From contig JALEZN010000117.1 in the NCBI GenBank assembly GCA_022772585.1, positions 1 to 32,836 on the forward strand: 32,836 nucleotides of DNA, given 5' to 3'. Under the pieces are notes generated by a model. The model was given only the letters and a program-made list of their open reading frames with translations, did no database searches and was not told the origin of the DNA. How positions within the stretch are numbered: the first letter of the stretch is position 1; every line of letters starts with the position of its first letter. The translations under genes and the position numbers were made by a program. This document shows, one piece after another, positions 1 through 7,193 of the stretch. The DNA is from Clostridiales bacterium. GTDB lineage: Bacteria; Bacillota; Clostridia; Oscillospirales; Oscillospiraceae.

Positions 1-1364
1 TCCACAACGCTGTCGGGCGTCAGGATGATCGGCTCAAGCTTGCCGGGGTTCTTCTTGCGGTAGCTCTCCATCAGGATCAGAACGATGATACCGATGGCCA
101 TGTAAGCCACCAGGGACATCCAGCCGGCAAAGTCCAGCGACAGGGAGGAGGCGATCACGACCCAAATGGAAACGATCATGCCCAGGAAGAGGAAGGCGTT
201 GCCGCCGGGAGCCTTGTAGGGCCGCTTCCAGTCGGGATGCTTCTTGCGTAGCATGTAAGCGTCAAAGCAGACCATGAAGTACACCAGGCCGGCAGCAATA
301 CAGGAGACGGCATAGATGTACTGGACCCAGTTCGTGGCAGAGAAGATGCAGAAGAACACGGAGAAGAGCAGGACCACGATGTTGGAGATGTAGGGCTGGC
401 CGTACTTATTGAGCTTCTTGAACGCGGGAGGCAGCATGTTCAGCTGGGCGGAACCGTAGAGCACGCGGGCGGAAGAGGTCCAGAAGCCCATAAAGGTGGT
501 GAAGCCATGCAGGGAGCCGGCGATCAGGGCGGCCCAGGCAAAGATCATCGGCAGGCCCAGGGAACGGATGAGCTCGGGCTCGGGCATCTGCATCTCGGCC
601 AGCTCATTCCAAGGGGCCATACCGCCGATGGCGATGACAACGACGGCGTACAGGATGGCGGGGATAAACAGCGCGGCCAGAATGACCTTCCACATATTCT
701 TGACCGGGAATGTGGTCTCTTCGATCATGGTCGGCGTCATTTCAAATCCGATATACTTGATCGTCAGCACGCCGGAGGCCAGGAACACGCCATAACCGCC
801 CTTGGGGAACCAGCCGCCGTTACCCAGAAGGTTCTCAGTGCTCCAGTGGCCGCTGGTGAAGAACAGCACGATGATGCACAGGGAAATGCCGATCATGGAG
901 TAGAAGAAGATATTGCTGAGTCTGCCGGAAATAGAGATATTGAAATTGGAGATGATATACCAGATCACACACATCGCAATGGCGATCAGCATGGTCTGAG
1001 TGGTGGTGAACTCAATAAAGAAGCCAAGGGCCGTAGTCAGGATGAACGCGCAGATAGGGGGCTCGACGATCTGGATCAGGAACATCAGCCACTGCATGCA
1101 CCAACCGAACTTATGGTTGGTCGCGTTGGCGGTCCAGACCGCCACAGAGGAGGAGAAGGGCAGCAGCGCCACCATCTCGGCAAACGCAAGGCCCACAGGG
1201 ACCAGCAGGACCGCCAGGATCAGGAAGATAAACGCTGCGCCGGGGCCGGTCAGGGAATACCAGTACGGGCTCTCCGCAAGCCAGCCTCCGATAACGGAAC
1301 CGGCCGCGATCGAGATCAGGGTCATCATGCCAAGGCTCTTTTTCAAATGGTTCTTGTTTTCCAT
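1..1364 (-). CDS. APC-superfamily amino acid/amine permease (3' part outside window)
   Basis: The reading frame starts at ATG 1364-1362 behind a GGGAGG ribosome binding site and stays open for 454 codons to the left edge, so the stop is not in the window. The product begins MENKNHLKKSLGMMTLIS and then shows the glycine-rich first helix of APC permeases (GSVIGGWLAES), followed by many hydrophobic helices separated by short charged loops, so it is an integral membrane transporter. It is the third gene after the second EutV-type antiterminator, 50 bp behind the serine hydrolase, so it should be induced with the eut genes. No EutH-type carrier is visible here. Ethanolamine permeases of the APC family (Eat/EutP type of proteobacteria and actinobacteria) are known, so an ethanolamine or related amine/amino-acid substrate is plausible but inferred. 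Confidence 0.85.
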   Translation of the reverse strand, partial: MENKNHLKKSLGMMTLISIAAGSVIGGWLAESPYWYSLTGPGAAFIFLILAVLLVPVGLAFAEMVALLPFSSSVAVWTANATNHKFGWCMQWLMFLIQIVEPPICAFILTTALGFFIEFTTTQTMLIAIAMCVIWYIISNFNISISGRLSNIFFYSMIGISLCIIVLFFTSGHWSTENLLGNGGWFPKGGYGVFLASGVLTIKYIGFEMTPTMIEETTFPVKNMWKVILAALFIPAILYAVVVIAIGGMAPWNELAEMQMPEPELIRSLGLPMIFAWAALIAGSLHGFTTFMGFWTSSARVLYGSAQLNMLPPAFKKLNKYGQPYISNIVVLLFSVFFCIFSATNWVQYIYAVSCIAAGLVYFMVCFDAYMLRKKHPDWKRPYKAPGGNAFLFLGMIVSIWVVIASSLSLDFAGWMSLVAYMAIGIIVLILMESYRKKNPGKLEPIILTPDSVV

Positions 1365-1414
1365 CGTTCTCCCTCCCAAATAGTTTCACAAACGTATCAA
1401 ACCGCGGACAAGGA

Positions 1415-2884
1415 TCACTCGTGTACTCTGGCAAACACCGCGGGTTCCACCGTGGGCTCGATCTGCAGCGTGAAGCCGTCGATCTGGCCGGTAAAGGGAT
1501 CCACGTAATAGGACATGGGCGCGGTCAGTACCGTGGTATCCTCCTTCAGGCGGTGGGCCTTGAACACGTCATAGTGCCAGTGCTCCATTGGAACGAGCAT
1601 ATCCTTGAAGTGCAGGACCAGCTTCCCGTTCTCCTCCACAACATGGTAGGTGCCGTAGCCGGGATGATGGAACGCGCCGGTGTAATCCTCCAGCGGATGG
1701 CTGGGCTTGGTATTGGGGACGGGCGCCGGCTTGCCCTCGAACAGGTCCACGTTCCAGTGATAGTAGAACGCGTCATACTTGCCGTTCCACTGGTGGAGGC
1801 GGGCGCCCCAGTCCACAACAGGATCGCCCAGCAGCCGGTCAAACACGGTATAGCAGCTGGTCATCAGGATGGGCATATTCAGCGGCTTATGGACGTTCAT
1901 GGCCAGCATAATCACGATGTTCTCGTCCGGCAGGAAGCCCTCCAGCGTGCAGAAGCCCTCGATCTCGCCGGTATGCCAGACGAACTTCCGGCCCCTGTAG
2001 TACTGGACGAACCAGGCCATGCCGTAGCTGCCGTCGGTCTCCACCTCGGGGAAGCGCCAGGGGAACATGTGCATGGGGGCCTGGGTGTGGTGCATCTCGC
2101 GCATATTCTTCTCGGAGACGAGCCGCTTGCCCTCATATACGCCGTTGTTGAGATGCAGCGTGATCCACTTGAACATATCCTCCACGTTGGAGACCACGCC
2201 GCAGGCGCCGCCGGCCACGTCCATCTCCCACGGTCCCACGGGAACGGCGCCCTTTCCATCCTCCCAGTTCCAATAGCCCTGGGCATGGTTGGGCTGCTCA
2301 TACATCTGATGGGCGGAGAGGAGGCTGCTGTCCATCCCGAGAGGCTTGAAGATACGGGTCTCGATCAAGTGCTCCCAGGTATCTCCGGTCACTTCTTCGG
2401 CGATGGCGCCGATGGCGGAGTAGATGGTGTTGTTATACTGCGTAACCGTGCGGAAGGGCGCGTTGGGCTTCAGGTAGCGCAGGCGCATCAGCAGGTCCCG
2501 CTTTGTGATGGACGGGTCGGGCCACATCGCCTCGTGGGGCGCCAGGCCTGTGCGGTGGGTGAGCATGTCCCGCAGGGTGCACTCCTTGGTGGCAAAGGGA
2601 TCATACATCTCAAACTCCGGGATATACTTGCGGATGGGGGTGTCGTAGTCCAGCAGGCCGTCGTCCACCAGCATGGCGATCAGGCAGGAGTTGAAGGACT
2701 TGGAGCAGGAGGCGATGCCGTAGAGCGTCTTCTCATCCGCGGGGAGCTTCTTCTCCACGTCGCGGTATCCGCAGCCGCCTTTCGTCAGGACCTTTCCGTC
2801 CTTCATCACGCCATAGCTGAATCCGGGGATCCCCCAGTATTCCATCTCGGCCGGCAGAAAATCAAACAGATTATCGTAGTCCAT
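1415..2884 (-). CDS. Serine hydrolase, class C beta-lactamase/S12 family
   Basis: The 489-residue product carries the three S12 catalytic motifs in order and spacing: SxxK at S59-K62, YxN at Y150-N152, and HTG at H304-G306. The last ~120 residues look like the beta-rich C-terminal domain often attached to such hydrolases. There is no signal peptide or lipobox, so unlike penicillin-binding proteins and secreted beta-lactamases it should act in the cytoplasm. Start ATG 2884 follows GGAGG by about 8 nt. It lies between an isochorismatase-like hydrolase and an APC permease, all behind an EutV-type RNA switch. Family members cleave esters, amides and D-amino acid peptides; the substrate here cannot be read from the sequence. 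Release or processing of an ethanolamine conjugate is a guess from context; antibiotic resistance is unlikely. Confidence 0.9.
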   Translation of the reverse strand: MDYDNLFDFLPAEMEYWGIPGFSYGVMKDGKVLTKGGCGYRDVEKKLPADEKTLYGIASCSKSFNSCLIAMLVDDGLLDYDTPIRKYIPEFEMYDPFATKECTLRDMLTHRTGLAPHEAMWPDPSITKRDLLMRLRYLKPNAPFRTVTQYNNTIYSAIGAIAEEVTGDTWEHLIETRIFKPLGMDSSLLSAHQMYEQPNHAQGYWNWEDGKGAVPVGPWEMDVAGGACGVVSNVEDMFKWITLHLNNGVYEGKRLVSEKNMREMHHTQAPMHMFPWRFPEVETDGSYGMAWFVQYYRGRKFVWHTGEIEGFCTLEGFLPDENIVIMLAMNVHKPLNMPILMTSCYTVFDRLLGDPVVDWGARLHQWNGKYDAFYYHWNVDLFEGKPAPVPNTKPSHPLEDYTGAFHHPGYGTYHVVEENGKLVLHFKDMLVPMEHWHYDVFKAHRLKEDTTVLTAPMSYYVDPFTGQIDGFTLQIEPTVEPAVFARVHE

Positions 2885-2929
2885 ATGCTATCCTCCGAAG
2901 CACTTTTTCAGTTTGCTGTCCGTCCGGGA

Positions 2930-3628
2930 TCATCCCAGGGCTTCCAGCAATTCATCCGTTGTAATCACATGGCAATAGATATTGTTCAGGATCTCCAGCT
3001 CATTCTGCTGGATCTGCTCTGTGGCAGCCCGGCAGGCGTCCTCGATCAGCCAGACCTTGAAGCTCTCGTCGGCAAGGCTGCGCACTGTGCCGGATACGCA
3101 CTGGTCCGTAAGGACGCCGGTCACCACCACGGTATCGATGCCCATGTTGCTCAGCATCAGGCGCAGGCTGCTCCCCGTGAGGGCGCTGTCGGTGGTCTTT
3201 GTAATAACGATCTCATCGTCGATGGGAGCCAGTTCCGGAACGATGTCGCCCAGAGGATCTCCGGGAGGGATGAGCAGTTCGTTGTAGCCGGTGGCCTTCT
3301 GGTCCAGGGACCGGTCGCTGCCGGACTTCTTGCGGCAGCGGATCTGCGCGAAGATGACCTCCATGCCGTGGCCGCGGAAATAGTCCAGCATCCGCTTGTT
3401 GTTGGGGACAACGACCTTGTCGATGGCCTCATAGAACTGCTCCCAGCGGGCGGCGTTGGCTTTTTCCTCCTCAGTGGGGTTCTCCAGTTTAGGCCGGGTG
3501 ATGAACACGTGCTGCATATCGATGATCAAAAGCGCGGTCTTTGCAGGGTCGATCTCGATCTTTCCGTAGTCATGGTCATTTTCGTAGTAGAAAGATACAT
3601 GTCTGTCGTTTACCTTCAACTGCCTCAC
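2930..3628 (-). CDS. Isochorismatase-family cysteine hydrolase
   Basis: This 232-residue protein has the alpha/beta isochorismatase fold signature: LLIIDMQ with the catalytic Asp37, a conserved Lys144 (ITKTTDSAL) and the nucleophile region GVLTDQCVSGT with Cys177, i.e. the full Asp-Lys-Cys triad. The family includes nicotinamidase, N-carbamoylsarcosine amidase, ureidoacrylate amidase and isochorismatase; the sequence does not single out one. An N-terminal extension of about 30 residues precedes the first strand. The start is GTG 3628-3626, with AAGGGAG close upstream; no in-frame ATG exists before Met38. It is the first gene after the second EutV-type antiterminator, so it probably acts in a pathway needed when ethanolamine is present. 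Amide or carbamoyl hydrolysis is the best family-level guess. Confidence 0.9.
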   Translation of the reverse strand: MRQLKVNDRHVSFYYENDHDYGKIEIDPAKTALLIIDMQHVFITRPKLENPTEEEKANAARWEQFYEAIDKVVVPNNKRMLDYFRGHGMEVIFAQIRCRKKSGSDRSLDQKATGYNELLIPPGDPLGDIVPELAPIDDEIVITKTTDSALTGSSLRLMLSNMGIDTVVVTGVLTDQCVSGTVRSLADESFKVWLIEDACRAATEQIQQNELEILNNIYCHVITTDELLEALG

Positions 3629-3744
3629 TCTCCCTTCTGAATCTTAAACATCTATTTCTACTGACAGCGGCATATCTGTCAAAGAAATAACGCAGTTATC
3701 TGCCGCGGCATATGGGGCGGCCAAAGCACAGCTGTCCCGACATT

Positions 3745-3792
3745 TAAAAAAAGCCACAGCAATCCCTTTTGTCAGGAGCTGTGGCTTTTTTG
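3745..3792 (-). terminator. Rho-independent terminator after eutW (EutV-controlled)
   Basis: On the minus strand an 8-bp GC-rich stem (GCCACAGC, 3785-3778, with GCTGTGGC, 3760-3753) extended by an A-tract is followed by seven Ts. It separates eutW from the isochorismatase/serine hydrolase/permease genes. Its 5' arm is shared with the P2 hairpin of the overlapping antiterminator. Confidence 0.9.
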
Positions 3793-3821
3793 CCAACACA
3801 TTCCGTACCCTATTGTACGAA
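3782..3821 (-). promoter_or_regulatory. EutV-type dual-hairpin antiterminator, second copy
   Basis: Reading the minus strand, P1 is CGTAC-AATAGG-GTACG (3819-3804), a 5-bp stem (extendable by two pairs) with a hexanucleotide loop. After 8 nt, P2 is TGGC-AAAAAA-GCCA (3795-3782), also with a six-base loop. P2 uses the bases that form the 5' arm of the terminator, so the two structures exclude each other, as in the EutV mechanism of Enterococcus. The P1 loop is identical to that of the copy before eutA. The TAG stop codon of eutW (3812-3810) lies inside the P1 loop. Confidence 0.82.
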
Positions 3822-4910
3822 GTCATTATTCAGTTCATTGGCGAAGTCAAAGGATACCTTTGTTCCGCCGCTGCCCGAACTGATCCGGAGCCGCCCCTTC
3901 AGCTTTTCGCTTACCGTGGAGCGGACGATCTTCAATCCCAGGCCATCTGCCTCTGTCCACGGAAGCGCGAAACCGCTTCCATCGTCAGAGACCGTCACCG
4001 TGTGGAACAAGGTTCCTTTGCAGAGCGACACATCGACCGTGCCCTCGTCCCGATCCTCAAAGGCGTGCTGCAGTGCGTTTGTCAGCAGCTCAGTGATCAC
4101 CATCGCAACGGAGGTCGCCGTATCGGAATTCAACTCGATCTCATCGCCGCTCACCGACAGGCGGATGGACCGGTCAATGGGGATCAGGGCCTGGAGATTT
4201 TTCTCAATCTGTTCTATTAAAATTCTACTATTTATAAGCGTCATTTGCCCTGCATTTTTGGTTAGTATATCATGAATTGAGGCAATTGACAATACCCTCC
4301 CCCAATTTTCCCGCAAAATCTTCTTCACATTGGGGTCCTGACTCCGTCGGGCCTGCAGATCCAGGATACTGGCAACCAGCTGCAGACTGTTTTTGACCCG
4401 GTGATGCACCTCCTGCATATCTATGACAGGCTGTCCGCTGGAAGCAAGCACCACGGGCTTCCCGTTTCCATAGGAATGGGCCAGCTGCTCATACTTTTTC
4501 TCCTGCTGCAGGGCTACGCTGACGTCCTTCTCGCGGATGAGGACCGCGATCACCCGGTCCCCGTCCCCGAAGATGGGGGCCACATTCTGCCGGACGGCTC
4601 TGTTTTCCTGTGTGATCGCCTTCAGGTCGCAGACCGGCATACTGATGGCCCGGGCATGGAACACAGCCGGCTCCCATCCCATCAGGGCCAGCTTTCCCAC
4701 CACATCCCGGGCATAGACGCTGCCGCTGATCCGCGGCCCGGCCTGCGCCACCACGACGGCGGCCTTTTCATCCACAAAACAGTCGATAAAAACATCGGCG
4801 TCCGTCAAAGCCGCGATCAGCGGCAGCTGCTCCTCCACGGCCTCCAGCTTCCGGATCTCATGTTCCTTCAGGTCTGTCTCAAGCTGACAGATCTCCCTCA
4901 GTCTACCCAT
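3810..4910 (-). CDS. eutW: Ethanolamine sensor histidine kinase EutW
   Basis: This 366-residue protein lacks membrane helices, so it senses in the cytoplasm. Residues 1-140 form a sensor domain of the type preceding HisKA_2 kinases (GPRISGSVYARDVVGK region). Residues 166-190 are the HisKA_2 box with the phosphoacceptor His169/His170 (EVHHRVKNSLQLVASILDL), then an HATPase domain with the N-box (ELLTNALQHAF) and G-box (DDGSGF). In Firmicutes EutW autophosphorylates in response to ethanolamine and passes phosphate to EutV. The start ATG overlaps the end of eutV by 8 nt, so the two are translationally coupled. The stop codon sits in the loop of the P1 hairpin of the downstream antiterminator, so ribosomes finishing eutW will touch that RNA switch. 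Confidence 0.93.
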   Translation of the reverse strand: MGRLREICQLETDLKEHEIRKLEAVEEQLPLIAALTDADVFIDCFVDEKAAVVVAQAGPRISGSVYARDVVGKLALMGWEPAVFHARAISMPVCDLKAITQENRAVRQNVAPIFGDGDRVIAVLIREKDVSVALQQEKKYEQLAHSYGNGKPVVLASSGQPVIDMQEVHHRVKNSLQLVASILDLQARRSQDPNVKKILRENWGRVLSIASIHDILTKNAGQMTLINSRILIEQIEKNLQALIPIDRSIRLSVSGDEIELNSDTATSVAMVITELLTNALQHAFEDRDEGTVDVSLCKGTLFHTVTVSDDGSGFALPWTEADGLGLKIVRSTVSEKLKGRLRISSGSGGTKVSFDFANELNNDFVQ

Positions 4911-5634
4911 TGGCCCTCCCCATTTTCCTGCTGATCATCTCCGCGGCTTCCGCAGGCGTACAGCCGTTCTGCTTTGCAAGGGAAGAGATCTGCCGGTAGG
5001 CGGCGGCTTCCGAGATGCCCTTTTTGTGCATCAGCTGCTCTTTGACTGTATTCACCACATCTTTTTTCCCGATCTGCTCAATGACCGCCTCCGCAATGAC
5101 CAGCATGGACAGCCGCTTGTCCATGGACATCTGCTGAAGCTTCCGGTATGCCTCCATCGGGGAAATATGGTATTGCTCCGCCATGAGCATCTGGGCCCGC
5201 TGGATGACCTTTTCGTTCTGCAGCCGCTGGAGCGCGTCCTTTGTTTCCCTCTGACTGGCATGGAGCCGGGCACTCTGGGCCATCGCCACTGTGATCGTGG
5301 GCAGAAGGAGCCGCGGCTCAATGGGCTTGACCAGATATCCGGTCAAGCCGATCTGGCTCGCCTGGTCAATGATGGCCTGATCGTCATACGCGGTCAGCAA
5401 TACGACGCAGTCCGCCAGGCCCTCGGTTATGATCGTCTTTGACGCGGTCAGCCCGTCGAAAACCGGCATCTTTACATCCATCAGCACCAGGTCCGGATGC
5501 TGCGCCCGGCAGAGTTCCACCGCGTCAAACCCGTCCCCCGCCTCACCCACAACAGCAAAGCCGATGTCCTCAAGCATGGATGCGATGTTTAGCCTGGTGA
5601 TCGGCTCATCATCCGCTAAAACAACCCGCTTCAT
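4903..5634 (-). CDS. eutV: Response regulator/antiterminator EutV with two ANTAR-like domains
   Basis: I start the protein at ATG 5634 (MKRVVLADDEP) because AGAAGGGG lies 8 nt upstream and the receiver begins there; an earlier in-frame ATG would add nine unrelated residues. Residues 1-120 are a receiver with Asp8, Asp9, phosphoacceptor Asp53, Thr81 and Lys103. A coiled coil (about 121-148) leads to an ANTAR domain at about 145-188 (LMAEQYHISPMEAYRKLQQM). The known EutV type ends about there. Here a second ANTAR-like unit follows at about 193-240 (QLMHKKGISEAAAYRQISSL), giving 243 residues. Phosphorylated EutV binds paired hairpins in nascent RNA and prevents terminator formation; two targets are seen, before eutA and after eutW. 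It has its own promoter. Confidence 0.93.
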   Translation of the reverse strand: MKRVVLADDEPITRLNIASMLEDIGFAVVGEAGDGFDAVELCRAQHPDLVLMDVKMPVFDGLTASKTIITEGLADCVVLLTAYDDQAIIDQASQIGLTGYLVKPIEPRLLLPTITVAMAQSARLHASQRETKDALQRLQNEKVIQRAQMLMAEQYHISPMEAYRKLQQMSMDKRLSMLVIAEAVIEQIGKKDVVNTVKEQLMHKKGISEAAAYRQISSLAKQNGCTPAEAAEMISRKMGRANG

Positions 5635-5715
5635 AAACAAACCCCTTCTAAAAAACATCACAAGCGTGGTCCGTCATGCTGCTTTCATCCATATTTCCCG
5701 CAGCACACTACAGGT

Positions 5716-5745
5716 ATTGTATAACCCGGACCGGGAGCATGTCAA
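5716..5745 (-). promoter_or_regulatory. Promoter for eutVW
   Basis: On the minus strand TTGACA (5745-5740), an 18-bp spacer and TACAAT (5721-5716) form a near-consensus vegetative promoter, about 82 bp before the eutV start. It would keep the sensor and antiterminator available before induction. Confidence 0.75.
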
Positions 5746-5770
5746 ATCCAATGAGATGAATCGCAAAACG

Positions 5771-5796
5771 GCGGTAGGCCTACCGCACATGCGGTA
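5771..5796. repeat. Two interlocking palindromes upstream of the eutVW promoter
   Basis: GCGGTAGGCCTACCGC (5771-5786) is a perfect 16-bp palindrome; its right half TACCGC is also the left arm of TACCGC-ACAT-GCGGTA (5781-5796). The element lies between the eutP stop and the eutVW -35 box. It may be an operator for a dimeric regulator or an RNA stem after eutP; there is no T-tract on the minus strand, so it is not a standard terminator. Confidence 0.7.
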
Positions 5797-5820
5797 AACC
5801 TGCCATGGATCTTCTTTCGG

Positions 5821-6273
5821 TCAGGCCTCCTCCGAATATTCCGGCGGCTCCTGCAAATATGCCAGCAGCGCATCGACGCCTCTGCCGTCCAGGGCGCAGA
5901 CTTCAAAGACCGGCGCCGCTCCGGCCAGCTCCAAAAGCTCCCGGGCATCCCGGAGCTCCCGCTCCGTGGCCCGGTCAATCTTTGTGATCACGCCGATGAC
6001 CGGCACGGGAAAGCCCGCGGCCTGCCCCGGGGAATACATATACCTGCTCTGGGTCGCGTCCAGCAGAAACAGCACCAGGTCAACGTCCACCGACGTTACC
6101 ATGAGACTGCTCAGGTAAGAGCGGTGCTCCAGGTATTCGCCAGGGGTATCAATGGTCTGATTAATGACCTCTATGGCCTGGGTCTTTTTATATTTTTGCT
6201 CCATACCGTTGAGCCTTTGGCAGAGCGTGGTCTTGCCGCAGGCGATGGAGCCCACCAGCATGATCTTTTTCAT
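5821..6273 (-). CDS. eutP: EutP/PduV family GTPase-like/acetate kinase-type protein
   Basis: This 150-residue protein has a P-loop at Gly8-Thr15 (GSIACGKT), a DTPGEY switch and a TKID guanine-specificity motif, all typical of the small EutP/PduV NTPase family. EutP is associated with microcompartments; an acetate kinase activity has been reported for a family member in Salmonella, so it may convert acetyl phosphate from PduL to acetate and ATP. The ATG overlaps the eutS stop by 4 nt, and it is the last gene before the eutVW promoter. Confidence 0.9.
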   Translation of the reverse strand: MKKIMLVGSIACGKTTLCQRLNGMEQKYKKTQAIEVINQTIDTPGEYLEHRSYLSSLMVTSVDVDLVLFLLDATQSRYMYSPGQAAGFPVPVIGVITKIDRATERELRDARELLELAGAAPVFEVCALDGRGVDALLAYLQEPPEYSEEA

Positions 6274-6623
6274 GTCCTTGTGATGACCGTGGGCGCGAAG
6301 TGCAGCGTGTTTTCCAGCACGTCCAGCACGTCCTTCAGCGCGGCCTCCACGCTGGCCACATCGCCGCCGATGACCAGGGAACCGTTAAACCGGTCCACAA
6401 AAACCACCTCCACGTTGGCCGCCTTTGTGGCCACGTCGGCGCCGATGATCGCAGCCTCGCTGGGCGTGATGGTCATGATGCCCAGCGCGCCCTCGTGTTC
6501 TCCCACCACGCCCAGCTTCTTGTAAAGCGTGCTGTCCGGATTTGCGATCAGATGGGCCAGGGTCACCTGCTTGCCGGGGACGAATTCCTGAATGATTCTC
6601 TGCTTGCCCTCCGCTTCGATCAT
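6270..6623 (-). CDS. eutS: Microcompartment shell protein EutS (circularly permuted BMC)
   Basis: This 117-residue protein matches the EutS/PduU type: an N-terminal strand region ([21 protein letters not shown]) precedes a permuted BMC fold with the [29 protein letters not shown] core (positions about 35-65). Such proteins form hexagonal tiles with a small beta-barrel cap over the pore and can bend the shell at edges. A strong GGGAGGTG site precedes ATG 6623. It lies between pduT and eutP. Confidence 0.93.
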   Translation of the reverse strand: MIEAEGKQRIIQEFVPGKQVTLAHLIANPDSTLYKKLGVVGEHEGALGIMTITPSEAAIIGADVATKAANVEVVFVDRFNGSLVIGGDVASVEAALKDVLDVLENTLHFAPTVITRT

Positions 6624-6636
6624 GGTCCCACCTCCC

Positions 6637-7182
6637 TTACATAAGACTGCTCAGAAGATCGCGGTGGGGGTTGGGGATGACGACGGAGGACACCAGCATC
6701 CCCTCCGCCGCCGGCGTATGGATGCCGCAGCTGACCGCCTCCCGCACGGCCGCCACCTCGCCGGTCAGGACCACGAAGGACTTGCCCCCGATCCCGGTCC
6801 CCAGACGCACGTCCACCAGGTCCACATCCGCCGCCTTGACGGCGGCGTCGGCGCTGTAGACCGAGGCCGTCACGGAGAAATACTCCATTACGCCGACGGC
6901 GCGGAACTCCTCCGGCATGTTGGTCATGTTGATGGCGCGGATGACCTGAGGGTGCACCGAGGGGATCACACAGTGGTCCACCACATGGTCCCCGCCGGCG
7001 GCGCATCCCGCTTCGATGGAGGCCTGGACCGCGGCCACATCGCCTGTGAACAGCAGGTAATACTTTCCGGGGCAGCCGGCCCTGGAGAAGATCAGCTCCA
7101 CGGCGGCGGTCTTTAACACGATATCCGCGGCCTCGATCCCCTTCGCAATGCTGTTGAGTTCCAGAAAACCGATCGTTTCCAT
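6637..7182 (-). CDS. pduT: Tandem BMC-domain shell protein, PduT type
   Basis: Two BMC domains lie in tandem (about residues 3-88 and 95-180; second starts [20 protein letters not shown]), so three copies make a pseudohexamer. Cys37 in [11 protein letters not shown] matches the pore cysteine of PduT (Cys38 in Salmonella) that holds a central [4Fe-4S] cluster. I choose the ATG at 7182 because it aligns with PduT and has GAGGGTGAG upstream; an alternative ATG at 7197 overlaps the pduS stop and adds five residues. Its partner pduS lies directly upstream. The pair is thought to move electrons across the shell to reduce cobalamin. PduT in an otherwise eut locus is characteristic of some Firmicutes EUT types. 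Confidence 0.92.
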   Translation of the reverse strand: METIGFLELNSIAKGIEAADIVLKTAAVELIFSRAGCPGKYYLLFTGDVAAVQASIEAGCAAGGDHVVDHCVIPSVHPQVIRAINMTNMPEEFRAVGVMEYFSVTASVYSADAAVKAADVDLVDVRLGTGIGGKSFVVLTGEVAAVREAVSCGIHTPAAEGMLVSSVVIPNPHRDLLSSLM

Positions 7183-7193
7183 CCGTCTCACCC

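Noticed and set aside
1421-3640. A 739-codon open frame on the plus strand opposite the serine hydrolase and isochorismatase genes
   Set aside because: It is an artefact of GC-rich codon bias on the other strand: the product is rich in His/Gly/Leu/Val with no domain, no ribosome binding site, and both minus-strand genes show full catalytic motifs.
3644-3826. A 60-codon minus-strand frame across the second antiterminator
   Set aside because: It crosses the terminator and both hairpins, has no ribosome binding site and no recognisable sequence.
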